A program made the translations under genes and the position numbers. Source: Ctenosaura bakeri (taxonomy: Eukaryota > Chordata > Lepidosauria > Squamata > Iguanidae). Taken from it: DNA of 64,000 nucleotides. Below, in pieces: positions 54,001-63,106 of the stretch (positions are counted from its first letter, which is position 1; each line of letters starts with the position of its first letter). The notes beneath the pieces were generated by a model. That model was given only the letters and a program-made list of their open reading frames with translations. It was not told where the DNA came from and ran no database searches. The DNA lies in the NCBI GenBank assembly GCA_948474755.1, contig CAOLHI010002566.1, positions 310,001 through 374,000 on the forward strand, read 5' to 3'.

Positions 54001-56520
54001 AGGGCTTTACTTTAGCCGTAAATTAAAGAGACTTTTGCAGAAAGATATCCCTGGCTGTTACTGCACAGCCAGGCAAAACAGAGGGTCCACGTACCACGGA
54101 GCTTGTTCCTCAGCCGGTCGGGCAGCGTTCCAGGAAGCAAGGCAAGGGCCCTAGAAGCCCAGCAGGCACACCCAGAATGGACGGTTGTCAGCCGACAAAG
54201 ACCCAAGGCTGAGTGAGTGCTTTTATTAAGCAGGCCCTCACCCAGGTGCTACCTCAGCTGGAGCTTGCTTGCTTAGAGTTTCCTATTTAAACGCTCTGAC
54301 CGTCTGAGAGCACTCTTTTGCCCCCGATGCTGCTGGTAAGTAGGCACCTGCTCTTGAATCTCTGGGTCTAAGGCAGTCCCTGGCTCCATTGCTGGGGCTT
54401 CTGGGGCCAAAGGCTCTGTGTCCAGGGCCGCCTCTGGGGTAGGCTGTGCAGCAGGCTCCATGGCAGTCTCTGGGGTGGGCTCTGCTGGTGCAGCAGGCTC
54501 CATGGCTTTGAAGTCCTCTGGTTCAGACTCAGAGCTTGAGTCCTGGAGTGCCAGGGTCCTGACAATCATCACTTCTGAAGGGCAAAGCTGCTTGGTTGTC
54601 CTATGGAAAAAATAAAACCCAATCTCTTCTCTTTCCTTGTATTATCTCTGCATGTAATGGAGATGTTGTAGCCACTGACTGCCCGTTGCCAAACAACCAA
54701 GTGTAGAGTTAGCAGAGGGCTGTTTCAGCAGACAAACCGAGATAGCATAACAGTTCGGCACAGCTTGCCTGTTTAGGGTTGAGCAGAAGCGTAGTCAAAA
54801 GTTGGTCCGGGAGTTCGGGAATCCAGCGAGCACCAAAGTCGGACAGTCCGGAGGTCAAAGACTCCCGGCAGACGGCAAAGAAGGTAATCTGTAGTACACA
54901 AAGGCAGGGGCTGGCAGACACATGTGTTGTTTCTAGCATTGAGCCACCGTCCTCTGCCTTCCTTAAAAAGGTGGGAGCCAGCTGGTTCTCATCCCAGCCT
55001 GACAAGCTCCTGATGCACTTGTGTTTGCTTGTCTTCCTTTGAGGCTGATGTTCACCTGGAGAAGCTGACTCCAGGCAATGACAGGGGAGCTCAGGGTCTA
55101 CTGTACTGGGGGCAAAATGGAGTGGCTGGCCCTGGCAGCAGATGATGGGGATGGTAGTGAGGTGGTAGAGGGAAGGGAGTGTGGGGGTGTGTATATGGCA
55201 CGAAGCCTACCAGCTGCCTTAGCCAGATGCTGTGGGTATCCCCAATTTCCCACAATGGCTCAGTATTGAGTATGATCCGCAGTGGACTATGTTGGACACA
55301 GAGCTTTAAAGTTATGAGCTGATTTCTCTCTTTTGTGGTGGGAATAATAGGGGCATAATGAAGTTGTAAAAATACAGCGGCCCTCAATATCCTCTCGGGT
55401 TTGGTTCCAGGGCCCCCTATGGATACCAAAATTTGTGGATACTCAAGTCCCATTATATGCAATAATGTAATAAAATGGCATCGCTTATATAAAATGGCAA
55501 AATCATTGGAATTTTAAAAAAAATATTTTCAAGCTGTGGTTGGTTGAACCTGTGACTACAAAGTCCATGGATATGGAGGGCTGACTGTCATGCAATCAGC
55601 AGGAATGACCTATTTATTTCCCCGTCTCCCAGTTTCCTTAAAATTAAATTCTTTATACAGGTATTTTAGAGGTGTTATTAAAATCATAGAATCATAGAAT
55701 CATAGAAATCTAGAGTTGAAAGAGACCATAGGGGCCATCCAGTCCAACCCCCTGCCATGCAGGAATACCCTCAAAGCACTCCCGACAGATGGCCATCAAG
55801 CCTCTGCTTAAAAACCTCCAAGGAAGGAGACTCCACTCACTCCGAGGCAGAAGATTCCACAGCCGGACAGCCCTGACGGTCAGGAAGTTCTTCCTGAGGT
55901 TCAGGCGGAATCTCCTTTCCTGCAGCTTGAATCCATTGCTCCTTGTCCTGGTCTCTGGAGCAGCACAAAACAAGCCCTCTCCTTCCTCTACGTGGCATCC
56001 CTTCAAAAAAAATTATTTATGCGATGTGTCAAGTAATGATTTTTGAAAAAAGAATTATAATGGTAACTGGTAACAAGGTACTTTGTTGGTTTTTGTGCAA
56101 ACATGCAATGAATTACACAATGAATTATTTTAAAAAAATAACTTCTCAGGCACTCTAAAATCTTATAGGAAACTTCAGACGGCAGCAGACGCTAACCCGG
56201 CAGAAATATTTCTTGCATCTGGAGACACCTTTGCAGAAACCTTAGCTGATTTCTGGGCAATCTGCTCAGGTATATTTCTACGAGATCTCCACGGAGCTTC
56301 GGAGTACACAAATTCTTGAGAAAAGCTTTATGCCTCCCCTTGCCTAGGTTTTTCTGGATCTAATGCAGGCGTCGCTTAATGATTTCGCCTTTCTTGTTTT
56401 TTCCAGGTGAGAGATACCTTGATTGCCAGCACCATAGGACTCGTCGGCGTTGGAGCGATGGTAGTTTTGGCAGCAGCGATCAGCAGCGTATTGTTGCCCA
56501 GGAATCGTGAAAGGAAATAA
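49753..56520 (+). CDS. PLAAT gene B, diverged PLAAT3-like paralogue, whole coding span
   Basis: This is a second phospholipase A/acyltransferase gene on the same strand, about 8.6 kb after gene A. Exons 49753-49794, 51510-51606, 53591-53859 and 56407-56520 join in phase to 173 residues. [20 protein letters not shown] carries the first catalytic His, VIHLSFS the second, and [14 protein letters not shown] the nucleophilic Cys. The C-terminal membrane helix is [19 protein letters not shown], followed by the basic tail RNRERK. The usual HLAPPS is replaced by HLSFSD, and VTRLRYG replaces VNELRYG. It is therefore clearly diverged from gene A while keeping all catalytic residues. The identical intron phases and equal middle exon length (269 bp) show tandem duplication. 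I cannot assign it to a numbered mammalian PLAAT. Confidence 0.88.
50015..50366. repeat. Two palindromic MITEs, one partial and one full
   Basis: The partial left arm is 50015-50104 (GGCCATTTCTGCACTAGCCT). The full copy is about 50167-50366 (GGCCATTTCCACACTATGTT to GCGTAGTGCAGAATGGCC). Both lie in the first intron of PLAAT gene B. Confidence 0.82.
50367..51509. other. PLAAT gene B intron 1 remainder
   Basis: It is A/T-rich. A (GAT)n microsatellite lies at 51036-51069, followed by an A/T and CTGCCTC stretch resembling a SINE/LINE tail. No extra exon was supported. Confidence 0.4.
51510..51606 (+). CDS. PLAAT gene B, catalytic His exon
   Basis: It is 97 bp long, with a CTTCGACAG acceptor and a TCAG|GTAAGG donor in phase 1. 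It encodes [20 protein letters not shown] and [12 protein letters not shown]. Confidence 0.94.
51757..52322 (-). mobile_element. CR1 LINE 3' region in PLAAT gene B intron 2
   Basis: Minus-strand translation gives [40 protein letters not shown] and [13 protein letters not shown]. It is an older, more diverged copy than the others. Confidence 0.9.
52323..53590. other. PLAAT gene B intron 2 remainder, nothing recognised
   Basis: I see no exon or clear repeat in about 1.3 kb. Confidence 0.35.
53591..53859 (+). CDS. PLAAT gene B, catalytic Cys exon
   Basis: It is 269 bp long, with a TCTTCCAAG acceptor and a CAG|GTGGGT donor. It encodes [33 protein letters not shown] and [19 protein letters not shown]. 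Confidence 0.95.
53925..55090 (-). mobile_element. Probable LTR-type or accessory retroelement block
   Basis: The block is GC-richer than its surroundings and resembles retroelement flank sequence. It holds a minus-strand open frame at 54273-54572 (99 codons, ATG start), acidic and Pro/Ala-rich with [20 protein letters not shown] repeats and a basic end, [11 protein letters not shown] could not find paired LTRs, so the class is uncertain. Confidence 0.35.
55373..55588. mobile_element. Tigger/MER2-like MITE
   Basis: ACAGCGGCCCTCAATATCCT at the left and TGGATATGGAGGGCTGACTG at the right. The inside contains GGTTGGTTGAACCTGTGACT, typical of MER2-like elements. Confidence 0.8.
55682..56012 (-). 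mobile_element. CR1 LINE 3' end in PLAAT gene B intron 3
   Basis: A reversed (ATAGAATC)n tail, 3' UTR and ORF2 end ([20 protein letters not shown]). It lies about 400 bases before the last exon. Confidence 0.92.
56407..56520 (+). CDS. PLAAT gene B, C-terminal membrane anchor exon
   Basis: After a TTTTTTCCAG acceptor there are 37 codons and TAA at 56518-56520. The exon encodes [20 protein letters not shown] with a hydrophobic continuation and the basic end RNRERK. Confidence 0.93.
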   Translation: MRDTLIASTIGLVGVGAMVVLAAAISSVLLPRNRERK

Positions 56521-56662
56521 TTGCATTGCGCTTTTATCTCAGGCTGAGTTTCTTCCCCCTTTGCAGAAGCCCTCCCTGGTTCGAACTTATTCTCTTTCCT
56601 ACTTTTCCATTTCCGACTTTGAAACGTGAACAGTTAATACCGTGGCAGTGCAACTGTTTTAA

Positions 56663-56668
56663 ATTAAA
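56663..56668 (+). terminator. Candidate polyadenylation signal ATTAAA, PLAAT gene B
   Basis: ATTAAA lies about 145 bases after the gene B stop codon. It is the common variant of the polyadenylation signal. No other evidence supports it. Confidence 0.35.
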
Positions 56669-57087
56669 AACAAACTGCCAAGCTGTGAAGATAGAATCTT
56701 TGTTTTGCCGCCCTGCCAGAGGTTGGAAAAGAAGTTTACTAAATTAGAAATTGCCAACAAAAGCACTTTTTTTTGTGTGCCTCCACAGACTTGTTGCAAG
56801 ACAAAGAACGCCCTGCCTGCAAAATACACACATTGGCCAGGCTTTTTGGTACGGTTTGGAGAAATGAAATACTTAAGCACAAACACACACATAACACTGT
56901 ATATGTGTACAATTGAAAAATATGGAGTACATGCGTTGGGCAAGGTGTGTTATGTAAAAATATGCACAAATATACATACATTTGTCAAAAATGTGATAAA
57001 ATGTACATGGTGGTCTCTTGTTGGAAGGCTTGAAATCTGATATGAACAAAAGTCAGGACAGGAATACGGGAAGATTCCAGAGACTTA

Positions 57088-57515
57088 GGGCCTTTCCGCA
57101 CTACACTGTTGCAGAGCTATTATTCCACTTTCGACCTCCTATGGACTCCTGGGGTTTGCAGTTTAGGGAGGGGCATTTAGGATTCTCAGCCGGAGATTCT
57201 CTTTGGCCTCAATAAACTGCAAATCCCAGAATTCCAAAAGTGGAATAATGGTATTATAACAGTGTAGGAATATAGCAATAGCATTTATTTCTATACCGCT
57301 TATCAACTGAGTGTTATCTAAGCGGTTTACAATGTATTTTAGCTAATTGCCCCCAACAAGCTGGGTACTCATTTTACCAACCTGCGGAAGGATGGAAGGC
57401 TGAGTCAACCTTGGAGCCCAGCAGGATTGAACTCACAACCTTGTGGTTGCAGTACTAGCATTTAACCACTGCGCCACCAGGGCTCCTGTGTAGTGCAGAA
57501 AGCAGTGTAGTGCAG
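57088..57515. repeat. Palindromic MITE split by a SINE insertion
   Basis: GGGCCTTTCCGCACTACACT starts the MITE at 57088. It proceeds to GTATTATAACAGTGTAG (ending 57268), is interrupted, and resumes as GTGTAGTGCAGAAAG at 57488. GTGTAG occurs on both sides of the insertion as a target duplication. Confidence 0.85.
57269..57487 (-). mobile_element. tRNA-derived SINE inserted in a MITE
   Basis: The reverse complement begins GGAGCCCTGGTGGCGCAGTG (A box), then GAGTTCAATCCTGCTGGGCT (B box), the core AAAATGAGTACCCAGCTTGT, and an A/T-rich tail near AAATAAATGCTATTGCTATT. Confidence 0.82.
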
Positions 57516-57689
57516 AAAGCTCTTCAGAGATTTCTTCCTCCATCCTGTCTACAATTTTTAGGATAGAGTTGAATTCTTGCATTGGCCCATCCGCTGCAAA
57601 GAAGCAAAAGGTGCGGAGAAGCTGTTGTGGAAAATGTTCCTTGAGCCAACCGAAATGACTGATGCTAGCCCTTTAAGCATAATCGATAT

Positions 57690-58715
57690 AAAGGTTAAAG
57701 ACTACACAGATTTGCCTAATATTTATATATGCTGAAATATGTAACAGTGGGAGGAAGAAACCATAAATAAGCAGCTAGGGGGAATCACCCATGGACTTAG
57801 ATGCCTCTATGCTAATGCATAGAGCATAGGAAATAAACAAGATGAACTTGAACTCTTAACCCAGCAAAGCAAATATGATATAATAGGCATCGTTGAAACC
57901 TGGTGGGATGAGTCTTGTGATTGGGATGTGGTAATAGAGGGGTAAAACTTACTTCGGAGCAATAAACCAAACCGGAAAGGAGGAGTAGCAGCACGAAATG
58001 TCAAGGATGTTTACATCTGTGAAGAGACCCATGACTTAAATCCTGGAAACCAAGGTTGAGAGCATCTGGGTAAAAATCAAGGGGGAGAGAAACCATGGTG
58101 ACGTGCTTGTGGGGGTCTACTACGGACCTCCAAGACGACGGTGGACTTGGATGATGCCTTCCTGGAACAGGCGACCAAACATTCAGAAAGGGGAAATGTA
58201 GTTGTAATGCGAGGTTTCCACCATCCTGATATTTATTGGAAGTCAATCTCTGCCAAGAATATAGTGTAACAAATTCCTCACTTGCCTTGAAGACAATTTC
58301 ATTGTCCACAAGATGGAAGAGGCAACAAAGGGATCCATTGTTTTAGTGATGATCCTAACCTGATGGGGGAGAAGTGGTGGAATCCTTAGGTGGTGGAAAC
58401 CTAATGGGGTGGAAACCTAATGGGGGAGAAGTGGTGGAATCCTTAGGGGGGGGTGACCATGCTTTCTTGGCATTTTTATGAGTGGAAAGAAGAAGCCAAG
58501 CATAGTCAGACATGCATTCTAGATTTTAAGAAAGCTGATTTTAGCCAACTTAGGGAAATCCTGGGTAGGATCCCATGGTTAGGAATGCTAAAACAGAAGG
58601 GAGCTCGTGATGGATGGACGTTTCTTAAAAGTCAGATATTGAAAGCACAATTTCAAACAATTCCAACGAGGAGAAAAAGATGGGAGGTGTATAAAGGAAT
58701 CAAGATGGATGTCTG
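57690..58715 (+). pseudogene. Decayed CR1-type LINE endonuclease and early ORF2
   Basis: Reading + strand frames with stops and shifts gives the AP-endonuclease start: LRCLYANA, GNKQDELELLTQQSKYDIIG, VETWWDESCDWDVV, then KGERNHGDVLVGVYYGPP. Later KKADFSQLREILGRIPWLG continues ORF2. In-frame stops show it is dead. A small internal duplication of TGGGGGAGAAGTGGTGGAAT occurs at about 58363 and 58420. Confidence 0.8.
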
Positions 58716-58720
58716 AAGAA

Positions 58721-59395
58721 TAATAGAATCATAGAATCATAGAGTTGGAGAAGACCCCAGGGGCCATCAAGTCCAACCCCCTGCCATGCAAGAACACCCA
58801 TCAGAGCATTCCCGACAGATGGCCATCCAGCCTCTGCTTAGAAACCTCCAAAGAAGGAGACTCCACCACACTCCGAGGCAGCAGATTCCACGGCCGGACA
58901 GCCCTGACTGTCAGGAAGTTCTTCCTGAGATTCAGGTGGAATCTCCTTTCCTGCAGCTTGAATCCATTGCTCCTTGTCCTGGTCTCTGGAGCGGCAGAAA
59001 ACAAGCCCTCTCCTTCCTCTACGTGGCATCCCTTCAAATATTTAAACATGGCTCTCATGTCCCCTCTTAACCTTCTCTTCTGCAGACTAAACATCCCCAG
59101 CTCTCTAAGTCTATCCTCCTAGGGCTTCATGGCTTCCAGGCCTCTCACCATTTTGGTCGCCCTTCTCTGGACTTGCTCCAGCTTGACCACGTCCTCCTTG
59201 AATTGGGGTGCCCAGAACTGGACACAGGATTCAAGGTGAAGTCTAACCAAAGCAGAGTAGAGTGGTACCAGTACCTCCCTCGATCTAGACACCAGACTCC
59301 TATTGATGCAGCCAAGAATTGCATTGGCTTTCTTGGCTGCCGCATCACACTGCTGACTCACGTTCAGCTTGTGGTCTATGAAGAATCCTAGATCC
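58721..59395 (-). mobile_element. CR1 LINE 3' region, minus strand
   Basis: It is one of the longest CR1 3' copies here. [56 protein letters not shown] and [13 protein letters not shown] are seen in order on the minus strand. Confidence 0.94.
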
Positions 59396-59434
59396 CTTTC
59401 ACATGCATTGCTATCCAGCCATGTGCAGATATTT

Positions 59435-59645
59435 GCAGATAAGCAAATTTGGAAGGAGATGGATGAGAGAGAGGAAGTATAGGGTCACGATGCCAACCTA
59501 CTCCCTTTCCCTGACCTGTTTTGGACCTCGGGTGCCCGTTCTCCCCATCATGCTTCAATCCCCGTCTCACAGACACACACATATTTTGATATTTGCAATT
59601 TTCCCACTTTTGTGAGAGTCCTGTGCCCCTAATCCTGGTCAAATG
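59435..59645 (-). mobile_element. Tigger-like element, partial
   Basis: The internal part GACACACACATATTTTGATA, TTGCAATTTTCCCACTTTTG matches 9045-9523 and 22336-22812. Confidence 0.55.
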
Positions 59646-60286
59646 TATAGCTATAAGGTTGATTCAAGCCTTGCAGGAAAAAAAAAATCCAGCGTTACCC
59701 TTTTTTCCCCTCCCTCAGTTCATGCTTTCGAGAAGAAAAAGCAAGTGAACTTTCTTCTTGCAAAGGTTAACACATCTAGTGTAATATCTCAGCATTACTT
59801 TTTATCACATTCTCTTAAAAATCCTTACGTGATAAATGACATTACACAGCAAATGACATCAATACTGCTAAAAAAAACATTAATGTGACTAATTTTACTA
59901 AATGCTACTTGCTGGCTTAATTACAGTGTATGTGCATTCGTTAGAACTGTGCATCTATTATGTGTTTTATAACATCCCTAAATCCAGATACCTTAATATC
60001 ATTTTGTATTATAAAATCCATTACAGAATTTATAGCCCCAGTCCAGTTATCATTATCCTGACTCCTTAACTGTTTCTTAACCTAGTTTAAGCCTAATCTA
60101 TTTAATTTTGAATTTAACTTTCCCTTGTAGCCAATCTATCCGTGGATAACCTCCCAACTTCTCAAATTCCTGTCCTTGCCCTTTATTACTCCTTCAAGTT
60201 GCTCCTTACATTATATTTTAGAATAACTGTCCTGGGACATCAACTCTCACCCTCTTCAACCATAAAAGCTGAATCAACTTAGGCCA
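59646..60286. other. Right-flank spacer, nothing recognised
   Basis: A/T-rich sequence without a supported exon or repeat. Confidence 0.35.
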
Positions 60287-60412
60287 TTTCCGCACTACAC
60301 TGTTATAGCGCTATTATTCCACTTTCAACACCCCGAGGAATTCTGGGGTTTGTAGTTTCCTGAAGCCCAAGAGCTCTCTGGCTGGGAATTTGAAAGGCTC
60401 TTCCTTACATAT
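60287..60412. repeat. Palindromic MITE, left arm only
   Basis: GGCCATTTCCGCACTACACT, then GTTATAGCGCTATTATTCCA, ending after GAGCTCTCTGGCTGGGAATT. Confidence 0.8.
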
Positions 60413-60529
60413 ATGATTCTCCAATCCTTCCTTACAAATAAAAATGCAATTCAGTCTATTTAAAAAGTCTATGCACTTAAATCCTCAATGATTCTCTTTT
60501 ATGACTTCAATTCCCAATTCTCTAATTTG

Positions 60530-60796
60530 TTCGCAGCCTGCAGAGTGTGGATGACCTGTCGGAAAAAAATTTGGCTGCAAAATACACTGCCTGAATTCAA
60601 AAAAGCACTAAAGACCTCTCTCTTCTTGGAAGGCTTACCCAGTCTGTTTTTAATTATGATGTATTTTAATTATGATATATTTGTATTTTAAGTGGTTTTA
60701 TGTGTTTTTAGAGTATTTTAACTTGTGATATATTTTTAATTGTATTTTAATTTATGTTGTACCCCCCCTTGAGTCTTAGGGAGAGGTGGGTAACAA

Positions 60797-60846
<50 letters not shown>
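60530..60846 (+). mobile_element. L2-like LINE 3' end with (ATT)n tail
   Basis: It encodes the end motif LPEFKKALKTSLFLEGLPSL. Then come A/T-rich UTR, GGGAGAGGTGGGTAACAAAT and about sixteen ATT units at 60797-60845. Confidence 0.65.
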
Positions 60847-60847
<1 letters not shown>

Positions 60848-61084
60848 AATTCTGAGTCTTATGGGGTAAATAGACTCACTCATCTCTTGACTGCAGAAAG
60901 AAGATGGATGTGCATGCTCCGATTTTCCATTTTAATCAGAAAGATTGTTCCCTTTGGTAACTTCTAAGGTTAAGTAAAAGTTTCTTTTTTAAAAGAGCAG
61001 GTTACCAGCCTTGGGCTCTTCCAGTCTAAACAATTGTCTTGCTGTTTTGTTAATAGTTAATTGATGGACTGTTAATTGTTGTGT

Positions 61085-61200
61085 GTTTTAAGGGGTTGGT
61101 TTAGGTAGGTTGGTGGGTGGGGAGGATTGGGTATGCTTTAAATGTCTTTTAATGTATTTTATGTTTGCCGCCTCGATCCATGTGGAGAGGCGGGATAGAA

Positions 61201-61256
<56 letters not shown>
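61085..61256 (+). mobile_element. LINE/SINE 3' end with (AAT)n tail
   Basis: TTTGCCGCCTCGATCCATGT, then GGAGAGGCGGGATAGAAA is followed by about eighteen AAT units. The same GCCGCCTCGATCC motif is seen reversed in the SINE at 1056. Confidence 0.65.
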
Positions 61257-61257
<1 letters not shown>

Positions 61258-62497
61258 TGAACAGTAACAACAAGATGTCACTCTTTCAGTCCTTATTTGT
61301 AGTGTGTTAAGTAAATGGAAATAATGGGAATTCCGGACTCTAATGGGTAATCTTTTGTTCCTCCTTTAATCCAGGGAGATTTTCTCTAGTTAGAGATCCC
61401 TCCGGCAGCACTTTTACCATGAAAGCTCTCCTTGCTGCAAATCTGCAGCAAGGAGCATTTGCCAAGCTGGCCTGCTGGAACCCCATCAGGATTAAAAAAA
61501 AAAAAGTATTAATAAACGAATAAATAAATTAAAAGTCTGCAAAATGGATTAGCATCCTTCCTGCATTCTGTAATTGCTTTGGAGGAAAGGATCTTGTGTG
61601 TACCCGTTCACAAACATACACACAGAGAGCAAAACATATATATGGTTGCCGTCATACGGATTAAATATAAGAATGGTTCTATAACAAAAAATTCACTATG
61701 ATTTCCACCATATACATTAAAACGGTAAACTTTTAAACTTCCTTCTTTCCCTGTTGGTGCTTAATAGATGTCGTTCTTCGTTCACTAAGCACTTCCAGTA
61801 TCGAGATGATATTTTCACGATTGTTCTTGAGTTGAACAAAAGTATCTGAAGTTATCCTTATCCGGTTTAATAGTTGAATCGAGTGTTAGATCGCTATTGC
61901 TCCAAAGATTAACAAAAAGTATATGAGAGTGGTCTTGTATTTTGACCACTGGAGGAGAAGGGGAGGGTGTATGTGGGACACAATTAGCCCTGTACTGTAG
62001 CCGCTGGAGGAGTGGAACGCTGTCTGCCTCAGGCAGCAAAATGTCTTGGGTCAGCCTTGAGATGTCCTCCTCTGAGCGGATGGGGCAAGCGACATCATAC
62101 TTGCCTCAGTCACCCTCCTCTCTCTCCCCTCCTTTGATGGTTACCTGGTAACAGGTGAGGTAGCCTTTTCCCTATGAAGTCACTCTAAGCACCAGGTAGA
62201 AAATGGGAGGTTAATTCATTTGCCCTAGGAAAAAAGCGACAGACTACGGCAGGTACAGAAGGGGGTGGGAAGGGGGTTGGAAGCAGGGGTTCCCCTTGAC
62301 TTTCTCTACTTTATCTGAGCCCGTGGCCGGAGTGGAGTGTATTTGGGCTTATTGATGGAGCTGAATTGGTTCAAGGAGTACCCATTTGGTGCTCAGAAAT
62401 GCCCAGGTCTGGCCCTACCATTAGGCAGAGGGAGGCGGTTGTCTCGGGTGGCAGATGCTAGTAGGCGGCAGCAATGTCTTCAGGGTGAGACTGTGTA
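61257..62497. other. Right-flank spacer, nothing recognised
   Basis: No supported exon was seen. A short GC-rich piece at 62425-62470 recalls the 45233 repeat. Confidence 0.35.
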
Positions 62498-63106
62498 TAG
62501 AATCATAGAATCATAGAAATGTAGAGTTGGAAGAGACCCCAGGGCCATCCAGTCCAACCCCCTGCCATGCAGGAACCCCCTCGAAGCACTCCCAACAGAT
62601 GACCACCCAGCCTCTGCTTAAAAACCTCCAAAGAAGGAGACTCCACCACACTCCGAGGCAGCAGATTCCTCTGCCGGACAGCTTTGACCGCCAGGAAGTT
62701 CTTCCTGAGGTTCAGGTGGAATCTCTTTCCTGCAGCTGGAATCCATTGCTCCTTGTCCTGGTCTCCGGAGGAGCAGAAAACAAGCCCTCTCCCTCCTCTA
62801 CATGGCATCCCTTCCAATATTTAAACATGGCTCTCATGTCCCCTCTTAACCTTCTCTTCTGCAGACTAAACATCCCCAGCTCTCTAAGTCTATCCTCCTA
62901 GGGCTTCATGGCTTCCAGGCCCCTCACCATTTTGGTCGCCCTCCTCTGGACTTGCTCCAGCTTGACCATGTCCTTCTTGAATTGGGGTGCCCAGAACTGG
63001 ACACAGGATTCAAGATGGGGTCTAACCAAAGCAGAGTAGAGGGGTACCAGTACCTCCCTCCATCTAGACACCAGACTGCTATCGATGCAACCGAGAATTG
63101 CCTTGT
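62498..63106 (-). mobile_element. CR1 LINE 3' region
   Basis: It shows the (ATAGAATC)n start, 3' UTR and ORF2 tail in reverse ([36 protein letters not shown]). Confidence 0.93.

Noticed and set aside
57420..57487. tRNA-like sequence on the minus strand
   Set aside because: It is the head of a SINE inserted into a MITE.
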